Origin: Pseudomonas cavernicola | GTDB taxonomy: Bacteria; Pseudomonadota; Gammaproteobacteria; Pseudomonadales; Pseudomonadaceae | DNA length: 64,000 bases | NCBI RefSeq assembly: GCF_003596405.1 | Contig: NZ_QYUR01000002.1 | Coordinates: 1,628,501-1,692,500 of the forward strand | Direction of reading: 5' to 3' | Shown: positions 8,113 through 16,587 of the stretch, in pieces | How the letters are laid out: each line of letters starts with the position of its first letter | Position numbering within the stretch: position 1 is the stretch's first letter | Notes under the pieces: generated by a model | Told to the model about the DNA's origin: nothing | The model's database searches: none | What the model saw: only the letters and a program-made list of their open reading frames with translations | Program-made: the position numbers and the translations under genes

Positions 8113-9563
8113 CGCTCGAACAACTGCGTAGCGCCGGCCGCACGCCGAACTTGCCGCTGGAATTCAATGTGGCGGGACAGTCGTTACGACTCGACAGCCT
8201 GCTGCGAGTGCTGCCGGGTCAGCGCTATGTCGGCCAGGCCGAGTGGCAAGGTCGGCGGGTGCTGGCCAAGTTGTTAATCGGCGGCAAGGCCGCGCGGCAT
8301 TTTGCGCGTGAAGCCGAAGGCGCACGGTTGCTTGCGGAGCAGGGGCTTTGTACTCCGCAGCTGCTCGATCAAGGCTTTCGCGCAGGCGAGGGCGGCTGGC
8401 TGCTATTCGAATTCCTTGCTGATGCCTGCAGCCTGGGCGATGAGTGGCGCAAGTTAGAGTCGCAGCCATTGCTGAGTGATGCCCAGCAGGCGTTGTTGGG
8501 CGAAGCCTTGGCGGTGATTGCCCAGTTGCATGGCAAGGGGCTGTGGCAAGACGACTTGCATCTGGACAATCTGCTGCGGCACGGCGCTCAGCTGTATTTG
8601 ATCGACGGCGGCGGCGTGCGCGCCGAAACGCCTGGCCAGCCGCTATCGCGCGACAAGGTGTTGGCTAACCTGGGGGTCTTTTTTGCCCAGTTGCCGGTCA
8701 GCCTGGATGCCTATATCGAAGACCTGCTGGTGTACTACCTGCTGGTCAATGGCGAACACGCTCTGCCGTTGGAGGCGTTACTCAAGGAAGTCCATAAAGT
8801 CCGGCGCTGGCGCTTGCGCGATTACTTGCGCAAGGTCGGTCGCGATTGCAGCTTGTTCAGTGTGCGGCGCGGTGCGTTTGGTCTGCGCGTGGTTCGGCGC
8901 CAGGACGAAAACTGGTTGGCGCCGCTGCTGGCTGAACCCGATGCCGCCATCGCCGCTGCTCGCCCGCTCAAGCTGGGCGGCTCCTCCACCGTGGCGCGGG
9001 TCGAGGTGGACGGCCGCACGTTGGTGGTCAAGCGCTACAACATCAAAGGCTTCATGCACTGGCTAAAACGCTTCTGGCGGCCCAGTCGCGCCTGGCACAG
9101 TTGGTGCGAGGGCAATCGCCTGGACTTTCTCGGCATCGCCACGCCCAAACCCCTGGCCATGTTGGAGCTGCGTACATTCTGGCTACGCCGGCGTGCCTAT
9201 CTGGTTACCGAACACACGGTCGGTGAGGATATAATCGCGCGCTTCAAGCCCTGTCTGGACAATCCGGATGAGGCTGGTTTACCGCCAGAGGCCGAGCTCA
9301 AGGCGCTGGATGAGTTGTTTGCGTCCTTGCTGCGTGAGCGCATCAGTCATGGCGATCTCAAGGGGACAAATCTGCTTTGGCAGTCCGGTCGCTGGGCTTT
9401 GATCGATCTGGATGCCATGCAGCAACACCACAGCGACGGCAGTTTTACGCCAGCATATGACCGTGACCGAGCGCGCTTCTTGCGCAACTGGCCGGCGGAT
9501 TCAAGGCTCTTCAAGCTGCTCGATCAACGTTTACCAAAGGCCAGCTTGAAGCCAGAGGCCTGA
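8109..9563 (+). CDS. Double kinase-fold protein of the LPS core operon
   Basis: A 484-residue protein with two kinase-like domains in tandem. The N-terminal one has catalytic loop WQDDLHLDN (D149) followed by LIDGGG (about residue 166). The C-terminal one has K-containing LVVKRYN, catalytic loop ISHGDLKGTN (D416) and LIDLD (D433). The GTG at 8109 overlaps the wapQ stop (GTGA) and is chosen for coupling; upstream codons in the frame would lie inside wapQ. Its position matches the gene between wapQ and wapO in PAO1, for which I know no settled function. It probably modifies core sugars, substrate unknown. The last codons and following bases are purine-rich with repeated GAAGC units. Confidence 0.8.
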   Translation: MTLEQLRSAGRTPNLPLEFNVAGQSLRLDSLLRVLPGQRYVGQAEWQGRRVLAKLLIGGKAARHFAREAEGARLLAEQGLCTPQLLDQGFRAGEGGWLLFEFLADACSLGDEWRKLESQPLLSDAQQALLGEALAVIAQLHGKGLWQDDLHLDNLLRHGAQLYLIDGGGVRAETPGQPLSRDKVLANLGVFFAQLPVSLDAYIEDLLVYYLLVNGEHALPLEALLKEVHKVRRWRLRDYLRKVGRDCSLFSVRRGAFGLRVVRRQDENWLAPLLAEPDAAIAAARPLKLGGSSTVARVEVDGRTLVVKRYNIKGFMHWLKRFWRPSRAWHSWCEGNRLDFLGIATPKPLAMLELRTFWLRRRAYLVTEHTVGEDIIARFKPCLDNPDEAGLPPEAELKALDELFASLLRERISHGDLKGTNLLWQSGRWALIDLDAMQQHHSDGSFTPAYDRDRARFLRNWPADSRLFKLLDQRLPKASLKPEA

Positions 9564-9671
9564 AGCTGGAAGCAGGAAGCAGGAGCCCGCTCTGGGCTGC
9601 GTATATAAACGACTGCTGTTGCTGCAAGCGTTCTGCTGCAAGTAGACAGCTGCTTTAAAGAGGCTTTTTCT

Positions 9672-11429
9672 GTGGCACTGACGATTCTCGGCCTTTCCGG
9701 CGCTCTCAGCCATGATCCTTCCGCCGCCCTGTACATCGACGGCAAGTTGATCGCGGCCGCCGAAGAAGAGCGCTTCGTGCGCGACAAGCACGCGAAGAAC
9801 CGCATGCCCTATGAATCGGCCAAATTCTGCCTGGAGCAGGCCGGGATCAAGCCGGCCGATGTCGACGTGGTGGCGATCCCGTTCGCACCGATCAGCCTGT
9901 TCGGCAAGGCCCGCTGGCACTATGCCAAGCGCTACTGGTACGCCCCGGACCGTTCGCTCGACGCGATTCTGATGGGCAACCGGCGCTACAAGCGCTACCG
10001 CAACAAGATCGTCTGGTGCCTCGAGCAACTGGGTTTCGACCCCAAAAAAATCAAGATCGAACCGGTCGAGCACCATCTGGCCCACGCGTCCAGTGCCTAC
10101 CACTGCTCTGGTTTCACCGAGAAAACCGCGATCATGGGCATCGACGGCAAGGGTGAGTACGCCACCACCTTCTTCGGCTACGGCGAGAACGGCAAGATCC
10201 ACAAACTCAAGGAGTTCTTCGATCCGGACTCGCTCGGCGGCCTGTACGGCGCGATCACCGAGTTCCTCGGCTTCGAAATGCTCGATGGCGAGTTCAAGGT
10301 GATGGGCATGGCGCCTTACGGCGATGCCAGCAAATACGATTTCTCGCGCCTGGCCAAATTCGAGAATGGCGAGCTGATCATCAACACCGAGTACGCCAAT
10401 GTCATCGGTTTGCGCCGCTACAAAGAGCATGGCAAGGGTTTCTACTTTTCGCCCAAGCTGATCGAGTGGCTGGGGCCCAAGCGTGAAGGCGATATTGCCG
10501 ACGATCCGTACATCCACTACGCCGCCAGCATGCAAGCGTTGTTCGAGAAATTGGCGCTGCAGATGATGGATTACTACCTCGGCGACATCCTCAAGGAAAC
10601 CGGGAAGATCGCCTTCGCCGGCGGCTGCGCGCTGAACGTCAAACTGAACCAGAAAATCATCGCCCGTCCGGAAGTCAAAGAGCTGTTCGTCCAGCCGGCT
10701 TCCGGCGACGCCGGTACCGCAGTCGGCGCCGCAGCGTACATCTCGCACAAGCGCGGCGTGCCGGTGGAGAAGATGGAGCACGTCTATCTCGGCCCGTCCT
10801 ACTCCAATGAAGAGGTCATCGCCGCCTGCGCCAAGCATCCGAATGCGCCCAAGTGGCAGCAGATCGACAACATGCCGCAGCGTATCGCCGAGATCATGGT
10901 CGCCGGCAACCCGGTGGCCTGGTTCCAGGGGCGCATGGAGTTCGGCCCGCGCGCCTTGGGCGGCCGTTCGATCATCGGTTGCCCGAGCATTGCCGGGGTG
11001 GCCAACCGGATCAACGAGCAGATCAAGTTCCGCGAGCGCTGGCGGCCCTTCTGCCCGTCGATGCTGGATACCGTCGGCCCGCAGATGATCAAGATCGACC
11101 ACCCGGCGCCGTTCATGACCTTCACCTTCGAAGTGGCCGAAGAGTGGAAAACCCGCGTGCCGGAAGTGGTCCACGAAGACGGCACGTCCCGCGCCCAGGT
11201 GCTCAAGCGCGAGTACAACCCGCGTTACTACGACATGATGCTCGAACTGGAGAAACTGACCGGTAACGGCGTGTCGCTGAACACCTCGCTGAACCGCCGC
11301 GGCGAGCCGATGATCTGCTCGCCGACCGACGCTCTGAACATGTTCTTCGGCTCGGATCTGCAGTACCTGATCATGGAAGATATCCTCGTCGTCAAGGAGG
11401 GTGCGGACAGGTATGAGCATGTCGGCTAA
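9672..11429 (+). CDS. wapO: LPS core carbamoyltransferase, NodU/CmcH family
   Basis: Transfers a carbamoyl group from carbamoyl phosphate via carbamoyl-AMP; the P. aeruginosa homologue is linked to O-carbamoylation of the inner-core heptose. The 585 residues include the N-terminal Kae1-like domain with the metal-binding EHHLAH (H134, H135, H138) and the C-terminal domain with EFGPRALGGRSI. The start is GTG at 9672 with AAAGAGG at 9657-9663, eight bases upstream. A 108-bp gap precedes it, so it may also have its own promoter. Its end overlaps the GT2 gene by 17 bp. A second, divergent family member is at 18914. Confidence 0.9.
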   Translation: MALTILGLSGALSHDPSAALYIDGKLIAAAEEERFVRDKHAKNRMPYESAKFCLEQAGIKPADVDVVAIPFAPISLFGKARWHYAKRYWYAPDRSLDAILMGNRRYKRYRNKIVWCLEQLGFDPKKIKIEPVEHHLAHASSAYHCSGFTEKTAIMGIDGKGEYATTFFGYGENGKIHKLKEFFDPDSLGGLYGAITEFLGFEMLDGEFKVMGMAPYGDASKYDFSRLAKFENGELIINTEYANVIGLRRYKEHGKGFYFSPKLIEWLGPKREGDIADDPYIHYAASMQALFEKLALQMMDYYLGDILKETGKIAFAGGCALNVKLNQKIIARPEVKELFVQPASGDAGTAVGAAAYISHKRGVPVEKMEHVYLGPSYSNEEVIAACAKHPNAPKWQQIDNMPQRIAEIMVAGNPVAWFQGRMEFGPRALGGRSIIGCPSIAGVANRINEQIKFRERWRPFCPSMLDTVGPQMIKIDHPAPFMTFTFEVAEEWKTRVPEVVHEDGTSRAQVLKREYNPRYYDMMLELEKLTGNGVSLNTSLNRRGEPMICSPTDALNMFFGSDLQYLIMEDILVVKEGADRYEHVG

Positions 11430-12330
11430 GCCTCTGATCAGCGTCGTCATCCCCGCCTACAACTATGCCGAGACGCTGCCGCGCGCGGTGGAGTCGGTGC
11501 TGTCGCAGCTGGATCAGGCTACGGCCGAGCTGCTGGTGATAGACGACGGCTCAACGGATTCCACGCCCCAGGTCATCGAAAGGTTGCAGATCGAGCATGC
11601 CGGACGCTTTCGTGCCATTCGCAAGCCGAACGGAGGTCTGGCTTCGGTACGCAATCGCGGCATCGAGGAAGCGTGTGGTCAGTTCCTGATCTTTCTCGAC
11701 GCGGATGACGAAATGGCGCCGGATGCCCTGGCCGCGCTGGTCCGACACATCGCCGAAAACCCGCAGAGCCGCATGGTGATCGGCAGTCACTGGTCGGTGT
11801 TCGCCAGCGGCAAGCGCAGCCGGCATGAGGTCAAGCCGCTCCCGGCCAGCCCCAGGCTGCGCGTGCGCGGTTATCTGCTGGACAAGAGCGTATCCATCTC
11901 CAATGGCGCCTGCGCCATGCATCGCGAAGTGTTCGTTCCCGGCAACTATCCTGAGCGTTTCCGCAATACCGAAGATATCCCGGTGTTCGCCCAGGTGCTC
12001 GCACGCTTCCCCTGCACCGTGCTGAATCAGCCGCTGGCACTGATCCACAAGCACGACGACAGCCTGCGGCATAACCTGACGCATGCTCGCGCGGCCGGCC
12101 TGGAGCTGGTCGATGAAGTGTTTTCGAGCGAGCGTATGCCGGTGCAGCTGCAGGGTCTGAAACAGGCGTTCCTTGCGCAGCGCTGCCTGTCACTGTTTCG
12201 CACCTTCTACAGTGCTGGCGAGCACGACACGGCGCTGAACTTCTATCGCCAGGCCCTGCGCGCGGACCTGCGTGTAATCACGCGCTGGTCTTATACGCGC
12301 AAGGCATTGCGGCTCTGGTTGCGGCCTTGA
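11413..12330 (+). CDS. Family 2 glycosyltransferase
   Basis: GT-A fold inverting glycosyltransferase of 305 residues, probably cytoplasmic. The N-terminus PLISVVIPAYNYAETL and the nucleotide-binding VIDDGSTDST are classic GT2 features, and the metal-binding DXD is in FLDADDE. Its place in the LPS core operon (17-bp overlap with the carbamoyltransferase) implies an outer-core sugar transfer; donor and acceptor are unknown. The ATG at 11413 is preferred: AAGGAGG at 11394-11400 is about 12 bases away, whereas the GTG at 11401 abuts that site. It occupies the slot where I recall wapH in PAO1. Confidence 0.85.
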   Translation: MSMSAKPLISVVIPAYNYAETLPRAVESVLSQLDQATAELLVIDDGSTDSTPQVIERLQIEHAGRFRAIRKPNGGLASVRNRGIEEACGQFLIFLDADDEMAPDALAALVRHIAENPQSRMVIGSHWSVFASGKRSRHEVKPLPASPRLRVRGYLLDKSVSISNGACAMHREVFVPGNYPERFRNTEDIPVFAQVLARFPCTVLNQPLALIHKHDDSLRHNLTHARAAGLELVDEVFSSERMPVQLQGLKQAFLAQRCLSLFRTFYSAGEHDTALNFYRQALRADLRVITRWSYTRKALRLWLRP

Positions 12331-12415
12331 TAGAGATGGGCGCCTGCCCGGCTCTTGGTTTCATGATTGGTGGTGACCTGCCTATAGGTTGCGATTCTTG
12401 TCCTTGGGAGAGGTC

Positions 12416-13867
12416 ATGCAAGGAATCATTCTTCAACTGAAGCGTTTGTCTGCACCCCAATGGGCGTTCATAGGCAGTCTGCTGCTGTCCTGGATAGCGG
12501 TGAGCAATGCCGGCACCGTTGCCAAAGATGCGGCCTTCTACATAGATCTGGCGCAGTACTTCATCGATCACGACCTGGCCGACACCTTCAAGCGGTACGA
12601 CTGGCCCTGGTTCCCCGTGCTGCTGGGCGCGACCCATGCTCTGACGGGGATCCCGCTGGAAACGGTGGCCTACCTTTGGTGTGCGTTGTTTATGGCAGGT
12701 ACCTGCGCGCTGTTGGTGGACGGCATTTCCCGGCGTCTCCCCGGCAGTGGTTACTGGGCTTGTCTGGTCGTGCTGGCAATACCTGCCTACAACTCCTTCC
12801 GCGACGATATCCTGCGCGAATACGGCTTCTGGTTCTTCTGTGTGCTGGCACTCTGGTTCGCTTTGCTCTGGGAGGAGCGGGGCGGTTGGGCGCGCGCGAC
12901 CCTCATCCAGCTAGCGGTGCTGCTGGCTGCATTGTTCCGCCTGGAAGCGGTGCTGCTGATGCCGGCACTGATGCTCTGGCAGGTGGCCGGCTTGACGACC
13001 CGGGCAGGCTGGGGGCGGATGGTGCAACTGGTCGCGCTGCCGCTTTTGGTTGCCGTGCTGACTGGTGGGGTGCTGTTGGCGTTCGATCGACTCCCCCTTG
13101 GGCGCATCGAGTACTACCTGAATCTGGTCGATCCGCGCTCACTGTTCGCCACCTTCAACTCGGTATCAGAGCGTTTCGGCGCTACCCTACTGCAGAAATA
13201 CTCGGCGGACGATGCCGGGACTATCCTGTTCTTCGGTTTCCTGGCGACTCTGTTGCTGATGTTCGTGAAGCTGCTGGGGCCATTCAGCGTGCCCTTCCTC
13301 TTTCGCGAAGGCTGGGCGGCGATCCGTACCTATCGGCAAAGGTTCTCTGTCTTCGCCTGGGCATGGCTCTGCTACTTCGCGGTGCTGATGTTCTTCTTCA
13401 TCCAGCAGCAGTTCATCAACGCCCGCTACACCAGCTTCCTCGACCTGCTGGCCGTGCCCCTGGCCGTGATCGCTCTGGTTGCGCTCGCCCGCCGCTTCCC
13501 CAAGGGGGTACGGGTTCTGGTGGTGGTGGCGCTGCTGGTCATGCTCGCCAACGTGATTTCCTTGTCGGCGAAGAAAACCCACTACATCGAGGCGGGGCAC
13601 TGGCTGGCGCAACATGCCCAGCCAGCCGATGCGATCTACTACGATGATCCGCGCATCGGTTATTACGCCGGCTGGGGCTATCAGCCTTCGGCGCTGACGC
13701 GCGAAGAGGCGATGAGCGATAGTCGCGTCAGCGCCTACCGTTACTATCTGATCGAGGCCAAGGCCGACGAGCCATGGCTGCAGCAATGGCTGCAGCAGCA
13801 TCGCCGGCAGGTACTGGCAGAGTTCGCCAACGCTAAGGGGGCAACCGTGCTGGTAATAGGCGAGTGA
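12416..13867 (+). CDS. GT-C membrane glycosyltransferase (GT39/ArnT-like)
   Basis: A 483-residue polytopic inner-membrane protein with around ten hydrophobic segments. After the first helix comes the GT-C acidic/aromatic motif KDAAFYIDLAQYF, and later FRLEAVLLMPAL and NARYTSFLDLL, as in the PMT_2/GT39 superfamily using undecaprenyl-phosphate sugars. The C-terminal 90 residues form a soluble periplasmic-type domain. The ATG at 12416 follows GGGAGAG about 4 bases upstream; a TTG at 12389 is less likely. It lies 85 bp after the GT2 gene and probably adds a late, periplasmic decoration to the core. Substrate unknown; I see no homologue in the recalled PAO1 locus. Confidence 0.75.
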   Translation: MQGIILQLKRLSAPQWAFIGSLLLSWIAVSNAGTVAKDAAFYIDLAQYFIDHDLADTFKRYDWPWFPVLLGATHALTGIPLETVAYLWCALFMAGTCALLVDGISRRLPGSGYWACLVVLAIPAYNSFRDDILREYGFWFFCVLALWFALLWEERGGWARATLIQLAVLLAALFRLEAVLLMPALMLWQVAGLTTRAGWGRMVQLVALPLLVAVLTGGVLLAFDRLPLGRIEYYLNLVDPRSLFATFNSVSERFGATLLQKYSADDAGTILFFGFLATLLLMFVKLLGPFSVPFLFREGWAAIRTYRQRFSVFAWAWLCYFAVLMFFFIQQQFINARYTSFLDLLAVPLAVIALVALARRFPKGVRVLVVVALLVMLANVISLSAKKTHYIEAGHWLAQHAQPADAIYYDDPRIGYYAGWGYQPSALTREEAMSDSRVSAYRYYLIEAKADEPWLQQWLQQHRRQVLAEFANAKGATVLVIGE

Positions 13868-13873
13868 CTTTGC

Positions 13874-13902
13874 GGGTCGGGCCGCTGCAGGCGGCCCGAC
13901 CC
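13874..13902. terminator. Strong hairpin between convergent genes
   Basis: Perfect 12-bp GC-rich stem GGGTCGGGCCGC/GCGGCCCGACCC with a 5-base loop, starting 6 bases after the GT-C gene stop and just before the convergent kinase-like gene. There is no T-run on the plus strand, so termination may be weak or factor-assisted. Confidence 0.55.
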
Positions 13903-13915
13903 ATTGCGAACCTGT

Positions 13916-14575
13916 TCAGGCCGGATGCAGACGTTCGATGTTCTGCGCCAGTCGCCGGGCATGGTGCTTGCCGCTGCTCTGTGCATAGCCCTTGAGCAGC
14001 GCCGTGCGATGCTGCCCAGCCAGCCATCGCACATCTTCCTCGTAGCGCAGGATGTGCTGCAGGTTGCGTTGGCGTTTCCAGGGCGCGAGGGGGCGGTTTT
14101 CGATCTTCATATCCGACAGGTCGATCAGGCCGAACTGGCCCTCGGGGAGCAGCAGCACGTTGCCCAGATGCAGCGAGCGGAAATAGACGCCCTGCTGGTG
14201 CAGCTGGCCGAGGAACAGGCCGAAGCGCTCGACCTCGCTCTCGCGTTGTGCAGGCTCCAGCGTGCGCCAGTGGGCGCGCAGAGTCAGGCCGGGTAGCGGC
14301 TGGTAGCGCACCCCGCTCAGCCGGCGGCTGGGAACCAGAAAAGTTTCGATGATGGCTGGGGCCGGAATACCCAGCTGGACGAGGCGTATTGCGTTGTCGG
14401 CGAAGCGCTGCGCCGGTGGCGACCAGAGCGCGGAGGAGATCAGGCGCTTGCGGCGGAACAGCTTGAGGAAGTCGCCGTTGCCGAGGCGCGCGACCTTCAG
14501 GCCATGCCCATCCGCTTCGATGGTTTGCGCGCCTTCCAGCAGTGCGCTGAGTTCGGTCTCGTCAAGCGGTCTCAT
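13916..14575 (-). CDS. Kinase-fold protein of the LPS locus, possible pseudokinase
   Basis: A 219-residue protein related to the Kdo/heptose kinase-like (InaA/WaaP) fold, on the opposite strand between the glycosyltransferases and msbA. K38 in GDFLKLF fits the ATP-binding Lys, and the metal-binding Asp is D152 in LIDLSDMK. The catalytic loop reads VYFRSLHLGN, with Ser134 where the Asp of HxDLHxxN should be, so phosphotransfer is doubtful. The ATG at 14575 (MRPLDETEL) is preferred over upstream alternative starts. I recall a similar gene just upstream of msbA in PAO1. Role unknown; a regulatory or structural partner for the core kinases is possible. Confidence 0.75.
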   Translation of the reverse strand: MRPLDETELSALLEGAQTIEADGHGLKVARLGNGDFLKLFRRKRLISSALWSPPAQRFADNAIRLVQLGIPAPAIIETFLVPSRRLSGVRYQPLPGLTLRAHWRTLEPAQRESEVERFGLFLGQLHQQGVYFRSLHLGNVLLLPEGQFGLIDLSDMKIENRPLAPWKRQRNLQHILRYEEDVRWLAGQHRTALLKGYAQSSGKHHARRLAQNIERLHPA

Positions 14576-14740
14576 GGTCGGGCTCTTGGCATTAGTTGAG
14601 GACGGGGGCAGTGGCTGCAAGTCAGGGGTGGCCCCGTTACGTCCTTTGCTGGGCGGGCATCTTAATGCATCCGCAGGGAAGAGGCAGCCGCTGCTGTGCT
14701 AAGCTCTTTGACCTTTTTGGCCAAGCCGAAGCGTGAGCGC

Positions 14741-16549
14741 ATGACCGACCAGCACCCAAGTGCTTCCCAGACCTCGAGCCTGAAGATCTACCTCCGTCTG
14801 CTAGGTTATGTCAGGCCCTATGCCGGCATGTTCATGATCAGCATCCTCGGCTACATCATCTTCGCCTCGACTCAACCGATGCTGGCGGGAATTCTCAAGT
14901 ATTTCGTCGATGGCTTGTCTAATCCCAGCGCTGTGCTTTTCCCGAATGTGCCAGCGCTGCGCGAAGTGCCGATGTTACAGATGGTGCCGCTGCTCATCGT
15001 GTTGATCGCCGTCTGGCAGGGGATAGGTTCCTACTTGGGTAACTACTTCCTGGCCAAGGTCTCGCTCGGCCTGGTACACGATCTGCGCATTGCGCTATTC
15101 AACAGTTTGCTGGTGCTGCCCAACCGCTATTTCGACAATCACAATTCCGGGCATCTGATTTCCCGCATAACCTTCAACGTCACCATGGTGACCGGTGCGG
15201 CGACCGATGCGATCAAAGTGGTGATTCGCGAGGGCCTGACCGTCGTTTTCCTGTTCGCCTACCTGATTTGGATGAACTGGAAACTGACCCTGGTAATGCT
15301 GGCCATTCTGCCGTTGATTGCGCTGATGGTGGGGAGCGCCAGTAAGAAATTTCGCAAGCAAAGCAAGAAGATCCAGGTGGCTATGGGCGATGTCACCCAT
15401 GTCGCTTCTGAAACCATCCAGGGCTATCGGGTGGTGCGCAGTTTCGGTGGTGAGCCCTACGAATCCACGCGTTTTGCCGAAGCCAGTGCGGACAATACTG
15501 AAAAGCAATTGCGCATGACCAAAACCGGTGCGGTCTATACGCCCATGCTGCAATTGGTGATTTACAGCGCCATGGCGGTCCTGCTGTTCCTGGTGCTTTT
15601 ATTGCGAGGCGATGCCACCGCGGGCGATTTGGTGGCTTACATCACGGCTGCCGGCCTGTTGCCCAAGCCAATCCGTCAGCTGTCCGAAGTCAGCTCGACC
15701 ATTCAGAAAGGCGTAGCCGGCGCCGAAAGCATCTTCGAGCAACTCGACGAAGCCCCTGAAGTCGACCATGGCACCGTCGAGCGTGAGCGGGTCAGCGGGC
15801 ACCTGGAGGTTCGTCGTCTGAGCTTCCAGTACCCGGGCAGTGAGAAGCCGGTGCTCAATGACATCAGTTTCAGCGCCGAGCCCGGGCAGATGATCGCTCT
15901 GGTCGGTCGCTCAGGCAGTGGCAAATCGACGCTTGCCAACTTGATTCCGCGCTTCTATCACCATGAGCACGGGCAAATCTTGCTCGATGGTATCGACGTT
16001 GAAGACTTCAAGCTGCGCAACCTGCGGCGGCATATAGCGCTGGTCACACAGCAAGTCACCCTGTTCAACGACAGTGTGGCCAACAACATCGCATACGGTG
16101 ACCTGGCTGGCGCTCCGCGTGAGGCGATCGAGCAGGCCGCCGAGGCCGCTTATGCCAAGGAGTTCATCGACAAGCTGCCGCACGGCCTGGATACCGAGGT
16201 CGGCGAAAATGGCGTGCTGCTTTCAGGTGGGCAGCGCCAGCGTCTGGCGATTGCCCGGGCCTTGTTGAAGGATGCGCCGATCTTGGTGCTGGATGAGGCG
16301 ACTTCAGCCCTGGACACCGAATCCGAGCGGCATATCCAGGCCGCCTTGGACCGGGTGATGAAGGGGCGTACCACGCTGGTCATCGCTCACCGTTTGTCGA
16401 CCATTGAAAAAGCCGACCTGATTCTGGTGATGGATCAGGGGCAGATCGTAGAGCGTGGCACGCATACCGAGCTGCTGGCGCAGAACGGTTTCTATGCGCG
16501 CTTGCATGCGATGGGCCTGGATGAAGGCGCGCCGGTAGGCATCGCCTGA
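14741..16549 (+). CDS. msbA: Lipid A export ATP-binding/permease MsbA
   Basis: Homodimeric ABC exporter that flips core-lipid A across the inner membrane. The 602 residues comprise six transmembrane helices (about 20-320) and a nucleotide-binding domain with Walker A GRSGSGKST, signature LSGGQRQR and Walker B ILVLDEATSALD, all intact. The ATG at 14741 gives MTDQHPSASQ; an in-frame GTG at 14696 would add 15 residues. It is 38 bp upstream of hldE, so the two are likely cotranscribed. In this position it would handle the core made by the upstream operon. Confidence 0.93.
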   Translation: MTDQHPSASQTSSLKIYLRLLGYVRPYAGMFMISILGYIIFASTQPMLAGILKYFVDGLSNPSAVLFPNVPALREVPMLQMVPLLIVLIAVWQGIGSYLGNYFLAKVSLGLVHDLRIALFNSLLVLPNRYFDNHNSGHLISRITFNVTMVTGAATDAIKVVIREGLTVVFLFAYLIWMNWKLTLVMLAILPLIALMVGSASKKFRKQSKKIQVAMGDVTHVASETIQGYRVVRSFGGEPYESTRFAEASADNTEKQLRMTKTGAVYTPMLQLVIYSAMAVLLFLVLLLRGDATAGDLVAYITAAGLLPKPIRQLSEVSSTIQKGVAGAESIFEQLDEAPEVDHGTVERERVSGHLEVRRLSFQYPGSEKPVLNDISFSAEPGQMIALVGRSGSGKSTLANLIPRFYHHEHGQILLDGIDVEDFKLRNLRRHIALVTQQVTLFNDSVANNIAYGDLAGAPREAIEQAAEAAYAKEFIDKLPHGLDTEVGENGVLLSGGQRQRLAIARALLKDAPILVLDEATSALDTESERHIQAALDRVMKGRTTLVIAHRLSTIEKADLILVMDQGQIVERGTHTELLAQNGFYARLHAMGLDEGAPVGIA

Positions 16550-16587
16550 TAAACTACGCGCCCGCCACTTGAGGCTCCGGAGTTCAC

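Noticed and set aside
9531..11450. 639-codon open frame antisense to the wapO carbamoyltransferase
   Set aside because: Long antisense frames are common in GC-rich Pseudomonas genes; the sense strand encodes a complete, motif-bearing protein and the antisense product is His/Arg/Val-biased with no family signature.
12460..13647. 395-codon frame overlapping the GT-C gene in another frame
   Set aside because: Arg/Gly/Ala-rich translation typical of an out-of-frame GC-rich shadow; the GT-C frame has the membrane pattern and ribosome site.
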